A stretch of DNA of 64,000 nucleotides from Labrenzia sp. VG12 (lineage in GTDB: Bacteria; Pseudomonadota; Alphaproteobacteria; Rhizobiales; Stappiaceae): contig NZ_CP022529.1 in NCBI RefSeq assembly GCF_002237595.1, forward strand, positions 2,356,001 to 2,420,000, written 5' to 3'. Of the stretch, positions 34,832 to 43,681 are shown one piece after another. The position numbers were made by a program, and so were the translations under genes. Positions within the stretch are counted from its first letter, which is position 1; every line of letters begins with the position of its first letter. The notes beneath the pieces are model-generated. The model had not been told where the DNA came from. It saw nothing but the letters and a program-made list of their open reading frames with translations, and did not search any database.

Positions 34832-36022
34832 TCAGTTTCCTCCGGTCCGTGCCGTCGTGGCACTGCCGCCACGCGGGTTCAGGTCATTGAGCGGCAGGAA
34901 GGGCAAAACGCCCGATCCGGAGGACTCGCTGTCAATGATGATCTTGTTGTTGGCACCCAGGACTTTTTCCAGGGTCTCGAGGTAAAGACGCTCGCGGGTC
35001 ACATCCGGGGCGTTCTTGTACTGCTCGTAGATCTTGGTGAAACGCTGGGACTGACCGGTTGCCTCGGCGATGGTCTGGTCCTTGTAGGCGTTGGCTGCTT
35101 CCAGAACGCGGGCCGCTTCACCACGCGCTTCCGGAACGACCCGGTTGGCGTAGGCTTCCGCCTCGTTGCGGATACGCTCCTGGTCGGCGCGGGCCGCCTG
35201 CACGTCGCGGAAGGCATCGATGACCTGTGCCGGCGGGTCAACCCGCTGCATCTGCACTTCGGCAATCTCGATACCGGCCTGGTAGCTGTCCAGGGTCGTC
35301 TGCATCAGCGTGACAACGTCGTTCTGGATGGCAACGCGGTTCTCGGTCAGGATGGAGTCGATGTTCGAACTGCCCACCGCTTCACGCATGGCGCTTTCGG
35401 CCACCGCCTTCACCGTCGCTTCAGGATCCTGGATGTTGAACAGGTAGTGGCTGATGCCGTCGCGGGTGTTCTTGATACGCCACAGCACCTTGAAGCCGAC
35501 ATCAACGATGTTTTCATCGCCCGTCAGCATCAGGCTTTCTTCCGAGACGTCGCGTGCGCGCACCACACCGGAGCTGGTCACGTTTTCTTCCGTGCCAACC
35601 GTTGTTTCACGCTGCAGCTCGACTTTCGGCTTGTAAACTTCGCCGATCGGGTAAGGCCAGTTGTAGTTCAGGCCCGGAGGGGTCTGGTCATTGACTTCAC
35701 CCAGAACCAGCTCGACGCCGACTTCACCTTCGTCCACGACATAAAAGCCCGTGGCCAGCCAGCCGATCACGACAACACCGGCAACGATGAGCACGCCGAT
35801 GACACCGAGGCCGCCACCGCCGCCGCCAGGCAACACGTTTTTCATGCGGTCCTGGGTGCGTTTCAGGAGCTCTTCCAGATCCGGCGGGTTGTTACCACCC
35901 CGGTTCGGGCCGCCACCGCCCCCCCAGGGTCCGTTGTTGTTTCCGCCGCCGCCCCATGGGCCGCCGCCGTTTCCGCCACCTTTCCAGGGGCCACCGCCAC
36001 CTGACTGATTGCTCCAAGGCAT
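34832..36022 (-). CDS. hflK: HflK, FtsH protease modulator
   Basis: A 396-residue partner of HflC. The N-terminus is Gly/Trp/Asn-rich (MPWSNQSGGGGPWKGG...), then one membrane helix (about 83-105), the SPFH domain and a coiled coil. I chose ATG 36022, preceded by AAGGAAG, because MPWSNQ is the standard HflK start; a frame to 36088 is longer. First gene of the hflK-hflC-DUF2065 operon. Confidence 0.96.
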   Translation of the reverse strand: MPWSNQSGGGGPWKGGGNGGGPWGGGGNNNGPWGGGGGPNRGGNNPPDLEELLKRTQDRMKNVLPGGGGGGLGVIGVLIVAGVVVIGWLATGFYVVDEGEVGVELVLGEVNDQTPPGLNYNWPYPIGEVYKPKVELQRETTVGTEENVTSSGVVRARDVSEESLMLTGDENIVDVGFKVLWRIKNTRDGISHYLFNIQDPEATVKAVAESAMREAVGSSNIDSILTENRVAIQNDVVTLMQTTLDSYQAGIEIAEVQMQRVDPPAQVIDAFRDVQAARADQERIRNEAEAYANRVVPEARGEAARVLEAANAYKDQTIAEATGQSQRFTKIYEQYKNAPDVTRERLYLETLEKVLGANNKIIIDSESSGSGVLPFLPLNDLNPRGGSATTARTGGN

Positions 36023-36250
36023 CAAAACTTCCTTCTTCGAGATCCGGCGATGGGTGCCGGACATGGGCTGGTGCCCGTTCTGACTCACCGTTGGTTATAG
36101 GGAGGTTACCAGCCGCTTTCAACGGAAAGCGGGGCGCAAGATCCTCCCGAAACCAATAAGATTTCCCGTGCCGCAGGTGGGGCCTGAGACAGTGTGTGTC
36201 AAGCGGCAAAGGCACAATATGCCGCAGCCGGGCGACAGCTTGCGCGAAAA

Positions 36251-36712
36251 TCAGGACCGGATCATGTCGATATGCGGAATGCCGTCCTCGATATAAATGT
36301 CGGAAACGGTCTTGAAGCCAAGAGATCCGTAGAACTTTTCCAGGTAGGCCTGCGCCGAGACATGGACCTCGCAGCCAGGCAACAGGTCAAGCGCCTTGTC
36401 GATCCCGGCCTGCATCATCAGGCGCCCGAGACCGGTGCCGCGTGCCTCTTCGGCAATCACCACACGGCCGATGCGCGCCATCGCCTTGTCTGCATCCGTC
36501 AGGAGACGGATGGAGCCCAGCAAGGCGCCAGTGTCCCGGTTCTGGATCAGATAGTGCAATGTCTCCTGATCCTTGCCGTCAATATCGGCATAGAAAGACT
36601 GTTGCTCCAGGATGAAGACCTGCTGACGCAGGCGCAACAGATCGTAGAGCTCTTGCAGGCTGAGCTCGTCAAAGGCCGCCCAGCGGGCAGTCATGGTCGC
36701 AGAGAGGGTCAT
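36251..36712 (-). CDS. ElaA-like GNAT acetyltransferase
   Basis: A 153-residue GNAT of the ElaA type, seen from LRLRQQVFILEQQSFYADIDGKD and RVVIAEEARGTGLGRLMM (acetyl-CoA motif A). Substrate not known. It lies 45 nt after folA and before hflK. Confidence 0.9.
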   Translation of the reverse strand: MTLSATMTARWAAFDELSLQELYDLLRLRQQVFILEQQSFYADIDGKDQETLHYLIQNRDTGALLGSIRLLTDADKAMARIGRVVIAEEARGTGLGRLMMQAGIDKALDLLPGCEVHVSAQAYLEKFYGSLGFKTVSDIYIEDGIPHIDMIRS

Positions 36713-36757
36713 TCACTCAGGTCTTTGGCTTTTGGTGTCGATCTCCTGATCTTCGGA

Positions 36758-37270
36758 TCAGGGATTGCGTCGATAGGTGACGAATGTGAAATCCGCGCTG
36801 TCTTTTTCCGTTCTGACGCCGGCATCCCGCTCCGTTTCCCGCCAGACCGCCGCATCAATGTCCGGAAAACGCGTGTCACCGGCCGGTTCGGCAGCAACCT
36901 CGGTGATTTCCAGCCGATCCGCGCGCGCCATCGCCTGCGCATAGATCTGGCCGCCTCCGATGCACATGATTTCATCGACACCCAGGCCGGCAGCCAGCGC
37001 GCAGGCGCGGTCATAGGCTGCCTCGAAAGAGGTCGCGCTTTCTGCCCCCTCCGGCGCATAGTCCGGGTCGCGCGAAATAACCACATGCGGCCGGCCCGGC
37101 AGGGGTTTGCCGCCGAAGGACAGAAACGTCTTGCGGCCCATGATCACCGGCTTGCCGAGTGTGAGTTTCTTGAAATGCTTGAGATCGGACGACAGCTTCC
37201 AGGGCATGTCATTGTCCGCTCCGATGATGCCGTTACGCGCAACGGCCGCGATCAGCACGAGTTCGGGCAA
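36758..37270 (-). CDS. folA: Dihydrofolate reductase
   Basis: Reduces dihydrofolate to tetrahydrofolate with NADPH, recycling the dihydrofolate made by ThyA. About 170 residues. Visible are the NGIIGADNDMPWKLSSDLKHF segment with the catalytic acidic residue, the NADPH-binding VIMGRKTFLS and the IGGGQIYAQA motif. The start is TTG at 37270 (MPELVLIAAVARNG) with GGAGAAG 4-9 nt upstream; the upstream frame to 37417 is not family-like. The gene is usually next to thyA; here about 6.4 kb lies between. Confidence 0.93.
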   Translation of the reverse strand: MPELVLIAAVARNGIIGADNDMPWKLSSDLKHFKKLTLGKPVIMGRKTFLSFGGKPLPGRPHVVISRDPDYAPEGAESATSFEAAYDRACALAAGLGVDEIMCIGGGQIYAQAMARADRLEITEVAAEPAGDTRFPDIDAAVWRETERDAGVRTEKDSADFTFVTYRRNP

Positions 37271-37431
37271 GGTCTTCTCCGAATCCGGTTTTCTTTTCCC
37301 TGACCGCCTCCTAGCATGAAACGCTGGCGGAAGGGCATTGCCAGCGAATTTCTTTGCCGCAGCCTGTCGGTTCTCCGGTGCACTGACCGTCTTTGAAAGG
37401 TGATCCTGCCGGAACAAGGAGAATTGTGAAA

Positions 37432-37806
37432 ATGCCGGAGCTGATGGAGACCGTCCTGATCGAGCGCATCCGCGCCCTGATCCCTGACGACAGGGTGGAG
37501 CAGAAACGCATGTTTGGCGGCACCTGTTTCATGGTCAACGGCAACATGCTGGTCTGTGCGTCCAAGCGCGGCCTGACGGCGCGTGTCGGCAAGGACCAGG
37601 AGCCGCTCGCCCTGTCCAGACCGCACGCCATGCAATGCCGGCCGACCGGGCGGCCGATGCCCGGCTTCATCCGGATCGAGCCGGAAGGGATCGAAACCGA
37701 CGACGACCTGAGAGACTGGGTCGAGATGGCCCGCACCTATGTCTGTGCCTTGCCGCCCAAGGCCGCCAAAGCAAAACGTCCAAAACCGGCAAAGGCAGCG
37801 CAATGA
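37432..37806 (+). CDS. TfoX N-terminal domain protein
   Basis: A ~124-residue protein with the TfoX-N fold: the KRMFGGTCFMVNGNMLVCASKRG core is typical of this small domain. It lacks the C-terminal TfoX domain and a link to competence is not implied. The C-terminus is Lys/Ala/Pro-rich. ATG 37432 has AAGGAG 10 nt upstream; GTG 37426 is possible. It overlaps the next gene by 4 nt (ATGA). Confidence 0.88.
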   Translation: MPELMETVLIERIRALIPDDRVEQKRMFGGTCFMVNGNMLVCASKRGLTARVGKDQEPLALSRPHAMQCRPTGRPMPGFIRIEPEGIETDDDLRDWVEMARTYVCALPPKAAKAKRPKPAKAAQ

Positions 37807-38492
37807 CCCGATCAGACACGCCAGGTTTTCAGACAGGCACATTTCAGTTCCTGAAAGATCTTTCCGAAAACAATACAAAGGACTGGTTCGACGCCCACAA
37901 GGCCGACTACCAAAGCCTTGTCAAAAAACCGTCTGACCGGTTTCGGCCTGCCCTTGCTGACGCGCTCGGCGCACTTACCGGGCGGGAGCTGAAATCCAAG
38001 CAGTTCCGCATCAACCGGGACCTGCGATTTTCCAAGGACAAGACCCCTTACAACACCCATATCCGTATGGCGTTCTGGCCATCGGGAGCCGCCTTTGAGG
38101 GTAAGGATGCGCAACCGCCGAGCTTCTTTCTGTCGATCGAAGCCGGCCATATCCGCTTTGGCACCGGCTGCATGGCTTTTTCCAAACCCGGACTGGGCGC
38201 CTACCTCAAGGCGGTTGAAACCGGCAAGGGCGAGGAAATCTCCGGATTGCTCACTGACCTGACCGGACAGGGATTTGAGATTTCAGAACCGGATCTGGCC
38301 AAGCCGCCGCGGGGCTTCCCCAAAGATCATGCCTTTGGCGATCTTGCCCGGCACAAGGGGTTGGCTGCCTGGAAAACGCTGGCGGACCCGGGGTTTCTGA
38401 CAGGCGACACCGCCGTTGCAGGGCTTTGCGAAGTCTGGGAACCGACCCTGTCGTTCTGGACCTGGCTGCTGGACCTGCAGGAAAGAGCTTGA
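37803..38492 (+). CDS. DUF2461 family protein
   Basis: A 229-residue DUF2461 (TIGR02453-type) protein. Typical: FLKDLSENNTKDWFDAHKADY at the N-terminus, RDLRFSKDKTPYNTHI in the middle and PRGFPKDHAFGDLARHKG near the end. Function unknown. Translationally coupled to the TfoX-N gene. Confidence 0.92.
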   Translation: MTRSDTPGFQTGTFQFLKDLSENNTKDWFDAHKADYQSLVKKPSDRFRPALADALGALTGRELKSKQFRINRDLRFSKDKTPYNTHIRMAFWPSGAAFEGKDAQPPSFFLSIEAGHIRFGTGCMAFSKPGLGAYLKAVETGKGEEISGLLTDLTGQGFEISEPDLAKPPRGFPKDHAFGDLARHKGLAAWKTLADPGFLTGDTAVAGLCEVWEPTLSFWTWLLDLQERA

Positions 38493-38551
38493 TCCAAAGC
38501 GCTTTGAAGCCTATCACCTCGGCATCTTTCCCAAAGCCGAGATGAGAACCC

Positions 38552-39901
38552 ATGGCCTCTCCCAAAGATCTGGCACAGCGCTTTCCAGAAGACTTCCTGT
38601 TCGGCGTTGCCACTGCCGCCTACCAGATCGAGGGCGCGGCCGATGAAGACGGCCGCGGCCGCAGCATCTGGGACGCGTTTTCCAAGATGCCGGGCCGGGT
38701 ATTTGAAGGGCATAACGGCGACATGGCCTGCGATCACTATCATCGCTGGGAAAGCGACCTTGACCTGATCCGGGATCTCGGCGTCGGCGCCTATCGTTTT
38801 TCCATCGCCTGGCCGCGTATCCTGCCTGATGGCCGGGGCAAGGTGAATGAGAAGGGTCTCGATTTCTATGACCGTCTGATCGACGGCCTGGTCGACCGCG
38901 GTCTCAAGGTCTATCCGACGCTCTATCATTGGGACCTGCCGCTGACGCTCGCAGGCTATGGCGGCTGGACCGCGCGCGACACGGCCGAAGCCTTTGCGGA
39001 CTATACGGAGATCGTGGTCAGACGGCTGGGCGACCGCATGGACGCACTGGCGACCATCAACGAACCCTGGTGCATCTGTCACCTGAGCCATCTTTACGGC
39101 ATTCACGCGCCAGGCGAACAGAACCGGGCTGCCTTTGCTGCCGCCGTTCATACGCTCAACCGCGCCCACGGCCTGAGTGTTCAGGCGGCACGCGCGGTGA
39201 AACCCGACCTGCCGATGGGTATCGTTCTCAATGCCTATTCGATCTATCCGGCAACCGACACACCCGAAGACCGGCTTGCTGGCGAGCGTGCGTTCCAGTT
39301 CCACAATGGCATCTATTTCGGGCCGTTGTTCGAAGGCGCCTATCCGCAGGAGGTGCTGGAGGACCTAAGTGCGGCCATGGACATCCGCGACGGCGACCTG
39401 GAGACCATCCGGCAGCCGCTCGACTGGTGGGGCCTCAACTACTATACGCCCTGGCGGGTGCGCGAGGAGGCTGACCTGGAGGCTGACTATCCCCAGGCGG
39501 TGGCCGTCCCGCCCAAGGGCGATGTTCCCGTCACCGATATCGGCTGGGAGGTGGACGCAACAGGGCTCTCCAATCTCCTGAAGGATCTTCACGGCCGGTA
39601 CGAACTGCCTGACTGCTACATCACCGAAAACGGTGCCTGCTACAACGACGAACCGGTGAACGGCGTCATTAACGATCAGCGCCGGATCGACTATCTGGAC
39701 GGTCATTTCGGCGCTGTTGCCGATGCACGCGATGCCGGCGTTCCGGTGAAGGGCTATTTCCTCTGGAGCCTGATGGACAATTTCGAATGGGCCGAAGGCT
39801 ACCGCATGCGTTTCGGCATCGTTCACGTGAACTACGAAACCCAGGTGCGGACGCTGAAGGCAAGCGCTCACTGGTACAAGGAGCTGTTGGCGGCGCGGTG
39901 A
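38552..39901 (+). CDS. Beta-glucosidase, glycoside hydrolase family 1
   Basis: A 449-residue GH1 enzyme that hydrolyses terminal beta-glucosides in the cytoplasm (no signal peptide). The acid/base glutamate lies in TINEPW and the nucleophile in YITENG. The FLFGVATAAYQIEGA start and the C-terminal WSLMDNFEWAEGY complete the signature. A transporter gene is not adjacent, so the sugar source is not clear. Confidence 0.96.
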   Translation: MASPKDLAQRFPEDFLFGVATAAYQIEGAADEDGRGRSIWDAFSKMPGRVFEGHNGDMACDHYHRWESDLDLIRDLGVGAYRFSIAWPRILPDGRGKVNEKGLDFYDRLIDGLVDRGLKVYPTLYHWDLPLTLAGYGGWTARDTAEAFADYTEIVVRRLGDRMDALATINEPWCICHLSHLYGIHAPGEQNRAAFAAAVHTLNRAHGLSVQAARAVKPDLPMGIVLNAYSIYPATDTPEDRLAGERAFQFHNGIYFGPLFEGAYPQEVLEDLSAAMDIRDGDLETIRQPLDWWGLNYYTPWRVREEADLEADYPQAVAVPPKGDVPVTDIGWEVDATGLSNLLKDLHGRYELPDCYITENGACYNDEPVNGVINDQRRIDYLDGHFGAVADARDAGVPVKGYFLWSLMDNFEWAEGYRMRFGIVHVNYETQVRTLKASAHWYKELLAAR

Positions 39902-39974
39902 GAAGGACCATCATTGGCGCTTGCATCCGACTCGTTCAAGAAGCGACTGATACGCTGACCGGCTACCGATTTCC

Positions 39975-40078
39975 TCGTCATTGCAGGGCTTGACCCTGCA
40001 ATCCATGCCAATTCCTCACGTCTGAGCAAGGGCGCCAGGACACGGCCTGGATGCCATGGTCGAGCCCACTGCTGTCCG
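39975..40078. repeat. Degenerate palindromic intergenic repeat
   Basis: GTCATTGCAGGG-CTTGA-CCCTGCAATCC contains a perfect 8-bp stem (39981-39988 / 39994-40001), followed by a partner half GGATGCCATGGTCGAGCCC near 40046-40064. This resembles the dispersed palindromic repeats common in alphaproteobacterial intergenic DNA. Confidence 0.5.
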
Positions 40079-40115
40079 GTTAAGCAGATTCATCTGACCG
40101 TATATAGGCTTCGCT

Positions 40116-40281
40116 GCTTGTTCCAGTCTCCCCCCCTGGAGGGGGAGATGTCTCCGTCAGGAGACAGAGGGGGGCTCGACCTCCCCGCATACAAGGCCTT
40201 TTCCGAATTCGAGGAACCGCTGTGCCCCCCTCTGTCCGGTTCCCGGACATCTCCCCCTCCAGGGGGGAGACTGGAACAAGC
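40116..40281. repeat. Large inverted-repeat element (REP/RIME-like)
   Basis: The left arm 40116-40152 and right arm 40246-40281 are nearly perfect inverted copies, about 36 bp each, differing by one C. An inner pair ACAGAGGGGGGC (40164-40175) against GCCCCCCTCTGT (40224-40235) nests inside. The element would form a long forked hairpin. It does not encode a transposase and has no obvious target duplication. It fills most of the 514-bp gap between the glucosidase and the serine hydrolase genes. Confidence 0.8.
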
Positions 40282-40415
40282 GGTAAGGCGCTGCGTATCC
40301 AGGATTGGAAGAAGCGTAAATATCGACGATGAATCAATGTTCTGTTGAAACTGGGTCGACTTAAACCGGTCAGCAGTGGGTCGAGCCATGGCATGACGAA
40401 ATTCTGTCTGCCTGA

Positions 40416-41486
40416 CTACACCCTTTCCAGGTTCGCCAGGATGATCTCGGTCCAGACCCGGGTCGGCGGGATCCAGGCGGTCCAGTTGTTGTAGTCGCCG
40501 GAAAAGATGACGGCAGCCACATCCGCCTTCGGGCAGAGCCAGAGGCGCTGGCCGCCATTGCCGAAGCCGGCGAACCATTGTGCTCGTCCACCAAGAGCCG
40601 GCACGGGTGCCTGGCCGCAAAACCAGAAACAGCCGTAATCCGGTCCTTCCCCCGTGGCAATCACCGGCCGGAGCGACGCGGTCAGCCAGGCTTCCGGTAC
40701 GATCCGGTGATCCTGCCAGGTGCCATTGTTGAGCACCATCCGGCCGATCTTCAGAAGATCAGGGGCCGTCAGGCGCAGACCGGAGGCCGGTGAATGCGTT
40801 CCGTCCGGTCCGGCAGCCCATTCAAAGCGCTCGATCCCGAGCGGTGAGAAGAGAGTTTCAACGGCATAATCCGGCAGTTTCTTGCCGGTCCCGCGCTGCA
40901 GGATTTCGCCAACAAGCGCGGTCGCGCCACCGCTGTAAATCCAGCGCGAGCCCGGTTCCGCCACGATGGGACGCTCCAGAATGTAGCGATAGCGGTCCGG
41001 CGCCTGTTCCATGGCGATCTCGCTGTTTTCCGGATCCGTGTAGGGACGGGTTTCATCCCATTCCATACCGAGCGTCATGGTGAGCGCATGTTCGACGGTC
41101 AGCTTCTGCCGTGCCGAATCGCCTGCAAGATCCGGATAGTCGGGGAAGAGCTCCAGGATCGGGGTGTCGAGCCGCGGCACCTCGCCGCGTTCCAGCGCAA
41201 TCCCGTAAAGCAGGCTGACGATGCTTTTTGAGACCGACCTAAGATCATGCAGGGTTTCGGCGTCAAACCGGACGTCGCCAATCGGCCGGCCCCAATTCTC
41301 GTCTGTCCCGCTGCCATAGCTTTCAAGAACGGTCTCACCGCCCCGCTCCGCCAGAACAGCGTGCAGATGCGGCAACAGCCCCGCCTCGACACCTGCGCAG
41401 AGTTTGCGGCCAATGGCCGTATCGAACCCTTGTTGCTCGGCAGCAAGGGCGTGAGGAGACAGGGAAAGGCTGGCGGATGAAACCAT
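40416..41486 (-). CDS. Serine hydrolase (class C beta-lactamase-like)
   Basis: A 357-residue protein of the beta-lactamase/D-Ala carboxypeptidase-like family (S12). The nucleophile motif SVSK and the second motif YSGG are visible; a W-AGFGNGG segment takes the place of the usual HxG. No signal peptide is seen with ATG 41486 (AAGGGA upstream), so it is probably cytoplasmic, like EstB-type esterases rather than a beta-lactamase. A longer frame to 41603 is unlikely. Confidence 0.88.
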   Translation of the reverse strand: MVSSASLSLSPHALAAEQQGFDTAIGRKLCAGVEAGLLPHLHAVLAERGGETVLESYGSGTDENWGRPIGDVRFDAETLHDLRSVSKSIVSLLYGIALERGEVPRLDTPILELFPDYPDLAGDSARQKLTVEHALTMTLGMEWDETRPYTDPENSEIAMEQAPDRYRYILERPIVAEPGSRWIYSGGATALVGEILQRGTGKKLPDYAVETLFSPLGIERFEWAAGPDGTHSPASGLRLTAPDLLKIGRMVLNNGTWQDHRIVPEAWLTASLRPVIATGEGPDYGCFWFCGQAPVPALGGRAQWFAGFGNGGQRLWLCPKADVAAVIFSGDYNNWTAWIPPTRVWTEIILANLERV

Positions 41487-41646
41487 TTTTGAAATCCCTT
41501 CATGAAAACAGAGTTGAGTCTGACCAGATTCCGCAATGAATGCGAGCATTATTATGACAAGGGAAGCCCGTGCTCTTGACCCTCCCCTTGCTGGAACCAT
41601 CATTTGAAACTCGGGGCAGTGCCATCAGCAGCCTGGGAGAGACCTA

Positions 41647-43032
41647 GTGAACCGCAGAACTTTTCTGAAAACCTCCGCAGCAGGGATCGGCGCGGCTCTG
41701 TTGCCGACATTTTCGCTGGCCCGGTCAGCGGACGGATTTTTCGAGCTGACCGCCGAAAAGGGCCAGGCTCGGCTCTACGGCAACGATGGCGGTTTGTCGG
41801 ATCTCTGGCTCTATAACGGCCGCCTGCCGGGACCGGAGATCCGAGTGAAACGCGGTGAGCGGGTCAAAATCCGGTTCCTCAACAAGCTGGAGGAAGCAAC
41901 CTCGGTCCACTGGCACGGCATCCGGATCGACAATGCCATGGATGGTGTCGCCGGCCTGACCCAGCCCGCGGTAGAGCCTGGCGAAAGCTTCGACTATGAC
42001 TTCGTCGTGCCCGATGCAGGCACCTACTGGTATCACGCCCACACGATGAGCTGGAACCAGGTGCCGCGCGGTCTCGCCGGCCCGCTGATCGTCGAGGAAA
42101 ACGAACCGGTCTTTGATCCAGCCAACGACATCACCCTGATGCTGAACGACTGGCGGCTCAAAGAGGACGGCACGCTGGAAACGGCTAGCTTCGGCGCGCG
42201 CCACGATTTCTCCCATGCCGGTCGCCTCGGCAACTGGCTGACCATCAACGGCGCCTCCATGCCGGACATTTCCTTGCAGCAGGATCGCTGGCACCGGATC
42301 CGGCTGATCAACTCCTCCGCGTCCCGTGTGCTCGACATCGCCCCGTCCCGCTTTGGGGCAAGGGTGATTGCACTCGATGGCCAGCCTTTTGACGAGGCCC
42401 GTGACATCGACGGCACGCTTCAGCTGTCACCGGCGCAGCGCATGGATCTGGTGATGCGCCCGGAAACGGCGGAGGACATTGCCTTTGAAACCATGACCGG
42501 CCAGCCTTTCCAGTTTGCGACCTTCAAGGTCTCAAAGGCGTCGGCGCCGGATCGGCCGTTCACCATGCCGGCGGCCAACGCCCTGCCCGAACCGGACCTG
42601 GAGGCTGCCCGAAAAGTGCCGCTCAACATGGCCGGTGGCGCCATGATGGGCATGCGGGCGCTGATGGAGGAGAAGAGCGAAGACGAAATCCGCCAGATGA
42701 TGGAGAACGGCATGTTCTGGGCGTTCAACGGCAAGGCCGGCATGGACGACACGCCTTTGTTCAGCGCCCAAAACGGCGAAACCATCGTGATTGAAAGCCG
42801 CAACGACACCAGTTTTGCGCACGCCATGCATCTGCATGGTCATCATTTCAGGGTTCTGGAACGAAACGGTGAAAAACTGAAACATCCCGACTGGCGCGAT
42901 ACGTTCACCACCCAGCCCCGGGAAACGGTCCGGATCGCCTTTGTCACGGACAATCCAGGCAAGTGGCTAATCCACTGTCACATGCTCGGCCATGCGGCCT
43001 CGGGCATGATGACCTGGTTCGAGGTGGTGTGA
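41647..43032 (+). CDS. Multicopper oxidase with Tat signal
   Basis: A 461-residue periplasmic multicopper oxidase. A twin-arginine signal (NRRTFLKTSAAGIGAALLPT) is at the N-terminus. Copper motifs: HWHG in domain 1, YHAHT, HAMHLHGHHF and HCHMLGHAASGMM in domain 3. A Met-rich stretch (GGAMMGMRALMEE...MMENGM) resembles CueO/CopA-type copper-binding segments, pointing to cuprous oxidation or copper tolerance. The start is GTG 41647 with GGGAGAG upstream. Its 3' end is mirrored by a decayed copy at 43571-43669. Confidence 0.95.
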   Translation: MNRRTFLKTSAAGIGAALLPTFSLARSADGFFELTAEKGQARLYGNDGGLSDLWLYNGRLPGPEIRVKRGERVKIRFLNKLEEATSVHWHGIRIDNAMDGVAGLTQPAVEPGESFDYDFVVPDAGTYWYHAHTMSWNQVPRGLAGPLIVEENEPVFDPANDITLMLNDWRLKEDGTLETASFGARHDFSHAGRLGNWLTINGASMPDISLQQDRWHRIRLINSSASRVLDIAPSRFGARVIALDGQPFDEARDIDGTLQLSPAQRMDLVMRPETAEDIAFETMTGQPFQFATFKVSKASAPDRPFTMPAANALPEPDLEAARKVPLNMAGGAMMGMRALMEEKSEDEIRQMMENGMFWAFNGKAGMDDTPLFSAQNGETIVIESRNDTSFAHAMHLHGHHFRVLERNGEKLKHPDWRDTFTTQPRETVRIAFVTDNPGKWLIHCHMLGHAASGMMTWFEVV

Positions 43033-43248
43033 GAAGTTCAACAATACTCCTCACACCACATACTCTTAATACTTCAATAGAAGTATGAAAATAAACTCAA
43101 ACAAAATATCCTGAATAAATCCATTCCACGAAAATTTAATAATAATAAACACCAAAAAGCGTGTATATCCAAAAAATTTGTATAAATTACAGTTCTTCGT
43201 TAAAATAAACCCGAAATTTCATGTATTGATTGAGAGGCTACTCGCACT
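43033..43248. other. AT-rich patch
   Basis: About 215 bp far richer in A and T than anything else in the window, with runs such as AATAATAATAAA. It contains no coding frame. It probably holds the promoter of the small gene at 43249 and may mark acquired DNA. Confidence 0.5.
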
Positions 43249-43476
43249 ATGGACGATGCACCATTGCCCATCACAAATGGCGTTGCAAATGCCATCGCCA
43301 AAGGAGTCAAACAGGGCGTAATTCCGGAATCTCGCATCCAGACACCTGAAACCACTCTTTCCCGAACTGTTGGAAACACAACACCAAGTCAACAATCTGA
43401 AACAGGTATCAAGTCGAGGGCAACCTGGCGCGCCATTCTGTTTCGCATTCGTGACGCACTATTTCGATCAAACTGA
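43249..43476 (+). CDS. Small hypothetical protein
   Basis: A 75-codon frame with an ATG start; GAGAGG is about 12 nt upstream, rather far. It has no signal peptide or membrane segment; the C-terminus is basic (WRAILFRIRDALFRSN) and amphipathic. I do not recognise a family. Its AT-rich promoter region and lower GC set it apart from its neighbours. It may be real but could also be chance. Confidence 0.4.
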   Translation: MDDAPLPITNGVANAIAKGVKQGVIPESRIQTPETTLSRTVGNTTPSQQSETGIKSRATWRAILFRIRDALFRSN

Positions 43477-43570
43477 ACCAATTGTCGCTGAATAGATCTT
43501 CTCGATGGACTGCCCTCGATTGAGAACCTGATGGGTCCCGGAGGCGTTCAGTTTTGGCGTCTGCCTGGCC

Positions 43571-43669
43571 TCGAGATACTCACGAGAAACGGTCAGGACC
43601 GCCCTTGTCACGGACAATCCGGGCAAGTGGCTCGTACACGTGGCACCCGGCATGATGACCGGCTTATAG
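43571..43669 (+). pseudogene. Remnant of a multicopper oxidase 3' end
   Basis: Bases 43586-43632 match 42922-42968 of the intact multicopper oxidase gene with only 4 differences in 47. The remnant still reads in frame as RETVRTALVTDNPGKWLVH, then VAPGMMTGL and TAG at 43667-43669. The segment carrying the copper ligands (CHMLGH) is deleted. This is a fragment of a second or duplicated oxidase gene. Confidence 0.8.
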
Positions 43670-43681
43670 TTGGGAAAAGCA

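Noticed and set aside
40080..40620. Reading frames through the inverted-repeat element
   Set aside because: They consist of repeat-derived Pro/Gly-rich sequence and no family match.
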